Shown: positions 1-6,635, counted from the first letter of the stretch. The stretch: 6,635 nt of DNA from Candidatus Pelagibacter sp. (GCA_028097785.1 JAOHFB010000033.1:1-6635); one strand, 5' to 3'. Numbers and translations: made by a program. The notes: generated from the letters alone by a model not told the origin.

Positions 1-205
1 AAAACCAGGAAATGCTTCTGAAGAAACTTTTAAAGAATGGTCAGTAAGAGATGCAGATGCAGAAGAATTTAAGGATGGAAATCCTGTGGAATTTAAAACA
101 TTAAATTTAACAAAAATAATTAAAATTTTAAATTCTGTTGCAAATGATGAGTTTCAACCAACATTAATAGCAAGTTTAGCTTTAAACTTTAATTTATTAA
201 AATAA
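1..205 (+). CDS. C-terminal end of an unrecognised protein (5' end outside window)
   Basis: The frame beginning at base 2 is open for 67 codons and ends at TAA 203-205; its start lies upstream of the window. The visible tail is acidic at first (around SVRDADAEEF) and then has a short amphipathic to hydrophobic end (LIASLALNFNLLK). I recognise no motif and assign no function. It reads in the same direction as the next gene, with only two bases between its stop and that ATG, so it is very likely the preceding member of the same operon. In the FtsZ-like membrane-remodelling neighbourhoods described by Makarova and Koonin, a von Willebrand A protein accompanies the tubulin homologue. That is a candidate identity by context only; nothing in these 67 residues shows a MIDAS motif, which would lie further upstream. 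Confidence 0.75.
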   Translation, partial: KPGNASEETFKEWSVRDADAEEFKDGNPVEFKTLNLTKIIKILNSVANDEFQPTLIASLALNFNLLK

Positions 206-207
206 CT

Positions 208-771
208 ATGGTAAATATATTAAGATCTTTATTACTTTCACTCATTGGTTTAGCACCTTTTGCTGCAATTAGTATAATCTTTATTATTACAATGATTGCT
301 TCACCAGGACCAGAGTCAGCTATTGTAGGTTACATTGGTGATTATATTATCAACTCTGAAAGTCTTGCTAATTCTGGAGACTCATTTGAAGATGTTTCGT
401 ATTATATCTATAGATTTTTTCGTAATCTAAACATTATGTTGCTTTCGTTGACTACCGTGGCAGTTTTAAGCTGGAGTACTTGTTCACATTATCTAAATAT
501 TGATGCACCCGGAAAAGCAAAGATTTACTTTATTCATTGGTCAATATTTTCTGGAATATTTATTGCTTTATTATTAGCAGTCATATTCTTTTTTACCCAA
601 ACAACAGAGTACGTTGCTCAACAATATTTAAGTAAGGGTGGTAAATTTCAAATTATGATTGGTAGCTTAATTCTTTATATATCAATGTATTATGTAGGTG
701 TACTTTTGGGCACAGCAAGATTTGCAAGATCTTCAGTTCTATTAGCCAATAAACTTCCGGGGGGCTTTTGA
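208..771 (+). CDS. Four-helix integral membrane protein, function unknown
   Basis: This 187-residue protein has four clear hydrophobic segments, at about residues 8-31, 74-95, 108-129 and 148-169. Counting charges in the loops favours both termini in the cytoplasm: the 32-73 loop is acidic (E36, D45, E51, D58, E61, D62) and fits the periplasm, while the short 97-107 loop (K103, K105) and the tail (R171, R174, K182) are basic. No transporter or enzyme signature is visible, and no recognisable family. The ATG is two bases after the upstream stop and has no convincing Shine-Dalgarno sequence, so expression probably relies on reinitiation. The last codons overlap the start of the tubulin-like gene (TTGA), which suggests the two products work together. 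An inner-membrane anchor or receptor for the neighbouring NTPases is the likely role, by inference only. The end of the gene carries a G6 run unusual for this AT-rich sequence. Confidence 0.8.
   Translation: MVNILRSLLLSLIGLAPFAAISIIFIITMIASPGPESAIVGYIGDYIINSESLANSGDSFEDVSYYIYRFFRNLNIMLLSLTTVAVLSWSTCSHYLNIDAPGKAKIYFIHWSIFSGIFIALLLAVIFFFTQTTEYVAQQYLSKGGKFQIMIGSLILYISMYYVGVLLGTARFARSSVLLANKLPGGF
759..765 (+). promoter_or_regulatory. In-register G GGG GGC heptamer at the gene junction (possible -1 slippery site)
   Basis: The codons of the membrane-protein gene here are CCG GGG GGC TTT TGA (757-771). The run of six G plus C fits the X XXY YYZ pattern of -1 ribosomal slippery sites in the correct phase. 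A -1 slip would continue CTT TTG AAA into the tubulin-like frame, bypassing the TGA, and would give a fusion of about 701 residues (186 + 1 + 514). The run may instead act as a degenerate G-rich ribosome binding site, since it ends three bases before the TTG start. I see no strong hairpin or pseudoknot downstream, so frameshifting is only a possibility. Confidence 0.3.
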
Positions 772-2312
772 AAAATTTTATAATAGGAATTGGTGGAACA
801 GGAGCTAAATGTTTAGAGCATTTATTGCACTGTTGCTCAGCAGGATTAGGCCCTGATAATCTATGGGCAGGGATGGTTGATCAAGATGAAGCTAATGGAA
901 ATGTTAGCAGAACTAAAATCTTATTAAGTAAATATATGAATTTGAGAAGTAGCTTAAGAAATGAGTCCAAACATGATTTAGCTAAAGATAGTAATTTATT
1001 TAAAACTAATGTTACGGCAAATAATGACTCTGTTTGGCTTCCATTAAAAGGAGCAGATCCAACATTAGAAGAAGTTATTAAGTACAACATGTTAAAACCT
1101 GAAGTGAAAGGCTTGATGGATTGCTTGTATGATCCTGAAGAAAAAAAGCAAAATTTATCGGAAGGCTTTAGAGCAAGACCTAATATTGGTGCGGCTGCTA
1201 TGCTTGCAACAACATCAAATGAAGATGATCCTTTTTGGTCTCAAATTTATAAAGCAATTGATGCTGCTAGAGGTGGTGAGCAGGTTAGAGTATTTATTAT
1301 AAGCTCTATCTTTGGTGGCACTGGTGCTTCAGGATTTCCAAATATCGCAAGAAGAATAAAACAAATCCAACAGGAAAAAAATGTAACATCTAATTTTCAT
1401 TTAGGCGGAGCATTAATGCTTCCTTATTTTAATTATGAAGTTCCTGAAGAAAATATGGAGGGAGAATTATTTGCTAAGCCTGAAGAGTTTCTAGATCAGA
1501 CCAAAGGTGCTTTGGAGTATTATTCCAAATTATTTGAATACAATAAGATTTTTGATCAAGTTTATGTAACTGGTTGGGATCCTCTTTCAAAATTGGCGAA
1601 TTTTAAAATGGGAGGAAACTTACAGAATAATCCTCCATTATTCCCAGAATTGTATGCTGCATTAGGTGCTTTAAGGTTTTTTAGTGCTGATAATTCAATT
1701 AGTGAAAACCAAGAAATATTTCATATAGGTAAAAATGAAAGTAATGACATTCTATGGAGTGATATTCCAAATGTATCAAATAATTTAAACTCTAAAGATT
1801 ATCTAAGTAAATTAATTCGATTTAGTTTTTCGTATAATTGGATGTATGGCCCAGCACTAACTGGAAGTTGGAGTAAGATTAAAAAATATCAAAATGAAAA
1901 CTGGTTCAAAAGATTAGTTTATAAAAACACTTACAATAATGAAACAAAATCATGTGAAGTAGGACATGAACGAAACCAAGAAATTATAATGTCTATGCAA
2001 GAATACTGCCAAGATGTTTTAACTTGGATTTCTGACATGCAATATTCAACAGTTGCAAATACTGACCAAAAAATGGATTTAATAGTCTCAGATTTCTTTT
2101 CAGAATTTAAACCAAAAAATACATCTAAGAGAGTTGATATTAAAGAAAAGTTAAATGCTACTGAAAAAAATCAATTCAACACATTAATCAATGATAGTAA
2201 AAATTTAAAACTATTAAATATTATGAGCAATATTAGTTATAATAAAATTTATAAAGATCAAAAGGGTTTGGGAGTTTTTATGGACATTCTCTTTAGATCT
2301 TGTGAGCAATAA
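768..2312 (+). CDS. Divergent tubulin/FtsZ-superfamily GTPase (Tubulin_2 / FtsZ-like family)
   Basis: The 514-residue product has the layout of the tubulin-like family. A glycine-rich first loop after strand 1 (GIGGTGAK, residues 7-14) is followed by an acidic strand end (VDQDEANGN, 37-45). A strand then runs into the phosphate loop FGGTGASG (182-189), the counterpart of the tubulin GGGTGSG signature. The next strand is GGALMLPYF (213-221), then YVTGWDPL (266-273) and an FPELYAALGALRFF helix (292-305). RARPNIGAAAM (135-145) also looks like a family motif. By homology it should bind GTP and may polymerise in the cytoplasm. Residues after about 320 are rich in lysine and asparagine and unrecognised. 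The start is TTG at 768: an in-frame TAA at 750-752 leaves no earlier start, and the next Met (36) would remove the first nucleotide loop. The start overlaps the upstream TGA by four bases. It is shorter than the roughly 1000-residue members I recall, so this may be a compact subfamily. Confidence 0.8.
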   Translation: MKNFIIGIGGTGAKCLEHLLHCCSAGLGPDNLWAGMVDQDEANGNVSRTKILLSKYMNLRSSLRNESKHDLAKDSNLFKTNVTANNDSVWLPLKGADPTLEEVIKYNMLKPEVKGLMDCLYDPEEKKQNLSEGFRARPNIGAAAMLATTSNEDDPFWSQIYKAIDAARGGEQVRVFIISSIFGGTGASGFPNIARRIKQIQQEKNVTSNFHLGGALMLPYFNYEVPEENMEGELFAKPEEFLDQTKGALEYYSKLFEYNKIFDQVYVTGWDPLSKLANFKMGGNLQNNPPLFPELYAALGALRFFSADNSISENQEIFHIGKNESNDILWSDIPNVSNNLNSKDYLSKLIRFSFSYNWMYGPALTGSWSKIKKYQNENWFKRLVYKNTYNNETKSCEVGHERNQEIIMSMQEYCQDVLTWISDMQYSTVANTDQKMDLIVSDFFSEFKPKNTSKRVDIKEKLNATEKNQFNTLINDSKNLKLLNIMSNISYNKIYKDQKGLGVFMDILFRSCEQ

Positions 2313-2314
2313 TT

Positions 2315-5300
2315 ATGGTTAAAAAAGTATTACCTCCATTGAATGAACAAAACCAAGTTCCAAATATTGCTGGATCTGGGGAATGGAAAGCTGAAGATGC
2401 TACCTTTTTAGAAAAATTAGCTAAAGGTCTTAAGATGAGTGGTGAAGAAGTAGTGTCTGCTGCAGACATTAATTCAGTACCAGATGTTTGGGCAAGAGTT
2501 TTAATAGTCAGAAATGGCTTAGTAGATAATAGTAAATCAATAGTAGATGAATGGAGAGGTACTTTAGCACTTTTAGCATTGGCACCTTACTACAAACATA
2601 TTTATGATTTGAACTCTAATATAGTTAATATTCAAGATATTAAAAACAACCCCTATACTAACGCAGGTTCTGCAGACGGAAAATATTCACACATAGGAAA
2701 AATATTATTTGATGTAAAACCACAAGACACTATGGCTCAAGGCCAAGACTGGAATGCAATTGGTGTACTAAACTTTAAGAACGATCAAGCTATTGCAATA
2801 ATTAATCCATATACAATGGTTGCTGCAGCTAGAGATTATACATCGATAGAAAATATTCAAAAACTTCCCTGGTATGAAGACGGTTTTTTAAAAGATCCAT
2901 GTAACGCAAGAGATATGAGAAATGAACAATACGCAGTTTTATCTCACTACTTAAATAATTTAATTACAGGAATTCAAGGCTTAAGTCCCTCTAATATGGA
3001 AGTTTTTAACGCAGTAATGGGAAGACTTCAGGAATTTAAAACCTCATGCGATGCAAAAGCTGGGTCTGCAGAATTTTCAGGTTGGACACAAACGAGAGTT
3101 AATTTAAATTTGCCGGCTCAACCTGTTTATGACAAGCTAGCTCAAATATTTATTGGAGCAACAGATCAAAATGCTAAATTTGATTGTGGATTAGCTGTTA
3201 GACCTGAATTTGAAGGTCAAATTAATGGAGCTATATTTGCAGATTTTAGAGTTGCTCAATCAACAGGTAGAACTTTATCTGATATTAGAGTATGGAATAA
3301 TTATTCCTTAAATTCACTAAGACAAGATGAAAATTTATCAAAAGCATTAAAAAAAGAATGTGAAAAAGAAGGATATTTATATTTAACACCAGAAACAATT
3401 TTTACAGAAAAATTAGTTGTGTTTGCTGGGGATAATAGAAAACTTAAAGAACATTCAAGTGATGTAAATCAATTTGCATATCCTGTTAATAGTTCATTAT
3501 TAATGTTTATGGATCCAAAAGCTTTATCAACTAACTGTGTTGTTTCTCAAGATGGTGACAATTATAAAGCAGTAATTTATCTGGAGCTTGTAAGTGAAAA
3601 AGGTAATTCAATGAGTTACACATTAGAAAAAACATATAAAGCTAAAGATGTTGTTAAAAATAGAGGTGTTCCACTAGGATTTAGTGTTTGGCCTGATATT
3701 AAAATTGAGAACTGGGATCAGTATTATTTCTTCTACGATGGAAATGCACAAGTAAACGTTTTACCTAAAAATATTTTTGCTGTTAAAGATATTAGACAAA
3801 AACTAGAAAACTTAGACGGTAGTGATAAAATTAAATTTATTGACAGTATGACAAATTCTCATCAAGTTATAGGTGAGGAGATACCAATACAGCAAACAAC
3901 TGCTGTAACAGAATTAAGGTCACTAAAATCTTCTCCAGAGGCTATTTTATGCAATGTAGCCACTCAGTCAGGGGGTAAAGCTTATACTGAACACAGCAAA
4001 AGAGTTGATGTAGGATTAATTTTATTTCCTGATGCTCAGGAAGTTCCAGAAACAAGCAATCAATGGTCAGTTGGTATCGATTTTGGAACTACAAATTCAT
4101 GCGTTTATTATAAAGAAAACAAAGAAAACCCTAAAGAATTAATCTTTAAAAACAGAATTAACACTCCTTATGACCCAGGTACAGATGAAGAAGAAATAGA
4201 AGAAGTGATGCAGGCTCATAAAGAATTTGTTCCAAGTAGAGAGGTTACAGTTCCTTTCATGACTATTCTAAGAGAGAGGTCTTACAAAGAAACATCAGTA
4301 GAAAACCTACCTTTTAGAAGTAATTTTATTTATTATGTGGACCAAGTTTTATATGCAATTCAAGACTTACCTGACGATAAAAGACCATTAAAATTCAATT
4401 TAAAATGGGATGAAGCTGAACAAAGTAGAACTAAAGTTCAATATTTTGTATCACAAGCAGTGCTTCAGGCTGCTGTTGAAGCTGCTGCAAATGGGGTAAA
4501 AAGAGAAAACTTAACTTTTAATTTTTCATACCCAGAAGCTTATAATGCAGATCACTTAAGAGCATTTAAAAGAATAACAAGAAGAGCTGTTAATGTGGGT
4601 CTAGGGGATGAAAAATATAAATCTCAAGAAAAAACAGGATTTGAGACCGAAAGTATTTCAAGCGCATTATACTTTGCTAAAGGACAAGAAATTCCATTTA
4701 CTGAAAATGTTGTAACTATCGATATAGGTGGTGGAACTTCCGATCTCTCTATTTGGCAGGATACAAAATTACTTTGGAGAAATTCATTTAGACTAGCGGG
4801 TAAAGATGTTTTGATTAATCACTTAACCAATAATTTAACATTAATTAAAGAAATTAGTGGAAATGATGATTTATTGCTAGAGAGCTATCAAACTCTACAA
4901 AGTATAAGATCAAACAAAACTAAACTTGCAAATGGAATTGAGCTATTAGTTAATAGCCCTCAATTTGGTGAGGCATTTAAAAATAGATTTGACATAGTTA
5001 GTGGTAAGGAAAAAGGAAAAGAGCTTAAAGATTTAACCGAATTAGCATTATCAGGAATACTTTATTATGTGTCACAAGTTTTAAATCATTTAATTGAAAA
5101 TGGTGAGTTTAAAACTGGTTCAGGAAAATCAAAATCATTAAGAATATGTCTGGGTGGAAAAGCTAGCACACTTTATAAAATTGTTTTTGAAGATAGCGAT
5201 GATCAAGAAGGTCTGTCTAAAATGATTGAAAAGGTTACTGGAGGAATATTTACTTCAATAGGAATAGTGTTTACAGATACTCCTAAACATGAAGTTTCAT

Positions 5301-5734
5301 ATGGATTGTTAGTTGATAAAACTGGTGCAACTGATCTTGACTTAACTGACAGATCACATGAAACAGTTTTGGGAGAGGAAGTGTTAGTTGGTAAAACTAA
5401 AATTGGTATTGTATCTGGATTAGATCCAGACAAGCAATGGAGAGTTAAAGATATATCTCAGCTTAAAAATTTCTTGAAATATCTACAAGCTTATTCAAAG
5501 ATACCAGTGAAACTAACTAAAAAATTTGAAGGAGATCTTGAAGGAAAAATTAATGCAGAGCTTAAAAATGGCCAGTCTAGAGCATTAGATCTAAAAAGAA
5601 ATATGCAATCAGTTGAAGGTGATGATAGTTTGGCTGAAATTCAAAAAACTTCTTCAATTATTGAGCCAGTATTTATACAAGCCTTAAAACAAGTAATTAA
5701 TGAAGTTACTAGTGGTAAATTAAAGATCAAATAA
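2315..5734 (+). CDS. Large protein with C-terminal Hsp70/actin-fold ATPase domain
   Basis: The product has 1139 residues. The C-terminal half is an actin/Hsp70-superfamily nucleotide-binding domain: phosphate-1 motif GIDFGTTNSC (587-596), a connect-1-like segment FSYPEAY (737-743, compare VPAYF in DnaK), ESISSAL (779-785, compare EPTAAAL, with the Glu that helps place the catalytic Mg/water), phosphate-2 IDIGGGTSDLS (802-812) and an adenosine-type CLGGKAS (945-951). All key nucleotide-binding elements look intact, so ATP binding is well supported. No Hsp70 substrate-binding domain follows; the tail after about 1060 is charged and helical-looking. Residues 1-580 are unrecognised. Near the start, SVPDVWAR (54-61) and EWRGTLALLAL (79-89) stand out as likely conserved family motifs. 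No signal peptide or membrane helix is seen, so it should be cytoplasmic. The ATG is two bases after the tubulin-like stop, implying coupled, perhaps stoichiometric, synthesis. The enterobacterial SrfB-type Hsp70-like proteins are an alternative family comparison. Confidence 0.85.
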   Translation: MVKKVLPPLNEQNQVPNIAGSGEWKAEDATFLEKLAKGLKMSGEEVVSAADINSVPDVWARVLIVRNGLVDNSKSIVDEWRGTLALLALAPYYKHIYDLNSNIVNIQDIKNNPYTNAGSADGKYSHIGKILFDVKPQDTMAQGQDWNAIGVLNFKNDQAIAIINPYTMVAAARDYTSIENIQKLPWYEDGFLKDPCNARDMRNEQYAVLSHYLNNLITGIQGLSPSNMEVFNAVMGRLQEFKTSCDAKAGSAEFSGWTQTRVNLNLPAQPVYDKLAQIFIGATDQNAKFDCGLAVRPEFEGQINGAIFADFRVAQSTGRTLSDIRVWNNYSLNSLRQDENLSKALKKECEKEGYLYLTPETIFTEKLVVFAGDNRKLKEHSSDVNQFAYPVNSSLLMFMDPKALSTNCVVSQDGDNYKAVIYLELVSEKGNSMSYTLEKTYKAKDVVKNRGVPLGFSVWPDIKIENWDQYYFFYDGNAQVNVLPKNIFAVKDIRQKLENLDGSDKIKFIDSMTNSHQVIGEEIPIQQTTAVTELRSLKSSPEAILCNVATQSGGKAYTEHSKRVDVGLILFPDAQEVPETSNQWSVGIDFGTTNSCVYYKENKENPKELIFKNRINTPYDPGTDEEEIEEVMQAHKEFVPSREVTVPFMTILRERSYKETSVENLPFRSNFIYYVDQVLYAIQDLPDDKRPLKFNLKWDEAEQSRTKVQYFVSQAVLQAAVEAAANGVKRENLTFNFSYPEAYNADHLRAFKRITRRAVNVGLGDEKYKSQEKTGFETESISSALYFAKGQEIPFTENVVTIDIGGGTSDLSIWQDTKLLWRNSFRLAGKDVLINHLTNNLTLIKEISGNDDLLLESYQTLQSIRSNKTKLANGIELLVNSPQFGEAFKNRFDIVSGKEKGKELKDLTELALSGILYYVSQVLNHLIENGEFKTGSGKSKSLRICLGGKASTLYKIVFEDSDDQEGLSKMIEKVTGGIFTSIGIVFTDTPKHEVSYGLLVDKTGATDLDLTDRSHETVLGEEVLVGKTKIGIVSGLDPDKQWRVKDISQLKNFLKYLQAYSKIPVKLTKKFEGDLEGKINAELKNGQSRALDLKRNMQSVEGDDSLAEIQKTSSIIEPVFIQALKQVINEVTSGKLKIK

Positions 5735-5736
5735 AA

Positions 5737-6635
5737 ATGTTTAAGACATCCGTTAAATTTTTTATAGCAATATGGTTATCTATATTATTGATTAATTCTA
5801 ATTCGATAGCTTTTCATAAAGAGGGTAATTCCGAGAAAGATATTCCTATAATTGAAGGAATAAAAAAAAAAGATATACAATCTGAATATTGTACTGTTCA
5901 AGTAGAAAAATATTCCAAAGCTCCAAAAACTGAGAAAAAAGAGAAAGATAAAACTGAAGAAAAGTCAGAAGAACAAGAATTACAGATAGCTGACGAACAA
6001 TTTTACAAAATTATTTCCTATCATTCTAAAGAAGCTAAAGTAGCTCCAAAAGAATTAGATTTTTCAATTTTAAAAAATAAGATTAATAAAAACACATATA
6101 TAGGCCCTATAAGTACTATTGAGGACTTGTTAGCATATTACTGTGTTCAAGAAATACCATTAGATGGTAAAATTAAGATTTTTAAAAAAGGAGATGCAAA
6201 ACTATACGATGAAATTGCTAATATAAATGGATATTCCGGAAGAGAATCACAAATAGAAGGTCCAATTTATGATAAGGGTAAAATTAGTCTAGCAATTGAA
6301 GGTAAATCTTTAATCTATGCTGAAGCACAGTTTATTTTTAATGAAGAAAAAAGATTAAAAGCAAAAGCAAAAAAAGATGAGGCAGATAGAAAAGCAAAAG
6401 AAAAAGCTGATAGAATAGCAAAAGAAAAAAGAGAGAAAGAACAAAAAAGAGAAAGAGATTGGATTGCTGAAAATAAACCTCCTCTTATTAAAAAAATAAA
6501 ATCAAAGATACAAGAATTTGATGACAAGATAACAAAATACAACAATACTGTTAATGCTTTAATTATCTCACATGAAAATTTTTCAAAATATTTCAATGAA
6601 AAATATAATGAAATTGAAGATTTATTGGATCTTGT
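5737..6635 (+). CDS. Exported lysine-rich coiled-coil protein (3' end outside window)
   Basis: ATG 5737 opens a frame that stays open to the window edge: 299 full codons with the stop outside. It begins with a typical Sec signal peptide: basic start (K3, K7), hydrophobic core about 8-19, and a probable signal-peptidase I site after S-I-A at residues 23-25. There is no lipobox cysteine. Residues 60-80 are a charged Lys/Glu linker. Residues 85-200 look like a small folded region of unknown family. The only two cysteines (52 and 136) could pair in an oxidising periplasm. Residues 203-241 form a highly charged Lys/Glu/Ala coil resembling the TolA stalk, and a further heptad-like segment covers about 252-299. 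The missing C-terminus decides its class; an OmpA-like peptidoglycan-binding end is one context-based possibility. The start lies two bases after the Hsp70-like gene's stop, so it belongs to the same operon and probably supplies the periplasmic part of the system. Confidence 0.8.
   Translation, partial: MFKTSVKFFIAIWLSILLINSNSIAFHKEGNSEKDIPIIEGIKKKDIQSEYCTVQVEKYSKAPKTEKKEKDKTEEKSEEQELQIADEQFYKIISYHSKEAKVAPKELDFSILKNKINKNTYIGPISTIEDLLAYYCVQEIPLDGKIKIFKKGDAKLYDEIANINGYSGRESQIEGPIYDKGKISLAIEGKSLIYAEAQFIFNEEKRLKAKAKKDEADRKAKEKADRIAKEKREKEQKRERDWIAENKPPLIKKIKSKIQEFDDKITKYNNTVNALIISHENFSKYFNEKYNEIEDLLDL
6382..6429 (+). repeat. Two tandem 24-base units in the coiled-coil region
   Basis: Bases 6382-6405 and 6406-6429 are adjacent copies of a 24-base unit differing at two positions. 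They encode ADRKAKEK followed by ADRIAKEK. They sit in a longer purine-rich low-complexity stretch (about 6340-6460) encoding the Lys/Glu/Ala coil. The eight-residue unit probably arose by tandem duplication and could vary in copy number between strains, changing coil length. Confidence 0.7.

Larger units (their letters stand above)
1..6635 (+). other. Single five-gene operon (edges outside window)
   Basis: All five genes read rightward with spacings of +2, -4, +2 and +2 bases. No junction has room for a terminator or promoter, and no terminator-like hairpin with a T-run is visible between genes. Three junctions have the same form, TAA-NN-ATG, and the fourth is TTGA. None has a canonical GGAGG-type ribosome binding site, so translation-coupled reinitiation is likely. 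The promoter must lie upstream of the window and the terminator downstream. Confidence 0.85.

Noticed and set aside
881..1090. Minus-strand open frame of 69 codons inside the tubulin-like gene
   Set aside because: It lies wholly antisense to a well-supported gene with intact motifs, has no family signature, and its low-complexity Leu/Ser content is what reverse reading of AT-rich Lys/Asn codons gives.
1142..1148. In-phase A AAA AAG heptamer in the tubulin-like gene, a classic slippery sequence in E. coli dnaX
   Set aside because: The -1 frame meets TAG after a few codons and would destroy the protein before its phosphate loop. Such A runs are expected by chance in an AT-rich genome, and no stimulatory structure is evident.
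768..2312. Calling the tubulin-like protein FtsZ
   Set aside because: The loop is GGTGASG rather than FtsZ's GGGTGTG, no NxDFAD-type T7 loop or FtsZ C-terminal tail is visible, the length is greater, and the gene neighbours are not division genes.
4073..5200. Calling the large protein DnaK or an ordinary Hsp70 chaperone
   Set aside because: The nucleotide-binding motifs match the superfamily, but the ATPase is C-terminal, there is no substrate-binding domain, and a 580-residue unrelated region precedes it.
5203..5433. Minus-strand open frame of 76 codons inside the Hsp70-like gene
   Set aside because: It is antisense to the ATPase coding region, with Ser/Thr/Pro-rich composition and no recognisable domain or start signal.
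5732..5760. Possible terminator or promoter between the Hsp70-like and coiled-coil genes
   Set aside because: Only two bases separate stop and start, and there is no GC-rich stem or T-run; A/T-rich matches to a -10 box are meaningless at this composition.
6315..6596. Minus-strand open frame of 93 codons that looks like a hydrophobic membrane protein
   Set aside because: It is the reverse complement of the Lys/Glu/Ala coiled-coil stretch, which automatically reads as Phe/Leu/Ser/Ala. The plus-strand frame has a signal peptide and operon spacing.

Overview
The window is AT-rich (roughly 30% G+C judged by eye) and is coding almost end to end on the plus strand. It holds five tightly packed open frames, two of them cut by the window edges. 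The low G+C, heavy AGA use for arginine, an export signal followed by a TolA-like coiled-coil protein, and standard-code stops suggest an AT-rich Gram-negative bacterium. A SAR11-like or other AT-rich proteobacterium fits, but this is a weak taxonomic guess.

Layout: (1) 1-205, the last 67 codons of an unrecognised gene; (2) 208-771, a 187-residue protein with four predicted membrane helices; (3) 768-2312, a 514-residue tubulin/FtsZ-superfamily protein of the divergent 'tubulin-like' (Tubulin_2 / FtsZ-like) type, starting at TTG; (4) 2315-5734, an 1139-residue protein with an unrecognised 580-residue N-terminal half fused to an Hsp70/actin-fold ATPase domain; (5) 5737 to the window end, the first 299 codons of a secreted or periplasmic lysine-rich coiled-coil protein. 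Junctions are +2, -4, +2 and +2 nucleotides, so this is almost certainly one transcription unit with coupled translation. No RNA gene, mobile element, CRISPR array, terminator or promoter could be supported.

The most interesting point is the combination: a tubulin-fold GTPase candidate next to an actin/Hsp70-fold ATPase, with an integral membrane protein before them and an exported coiled-coil protein after them. This looks like an envelope-spanning nucleotide-driven machine: two cytoplasmic NTPases, an inner-membrane anchor and a periplasmic rod. It resembles the FtsZ-like membrane-remodelling neighbourhoods predicted computationally by Makarova and Koonin, but the Hsp70-fused partner and this gene order deserve their own analysis. 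A second point is a G6 tract at the membrane-protein/tubulin junction. It forms an in-register G GGG GGC heptamer whose -1 shift would fuse the membrane protein to the tubulin-like protein.
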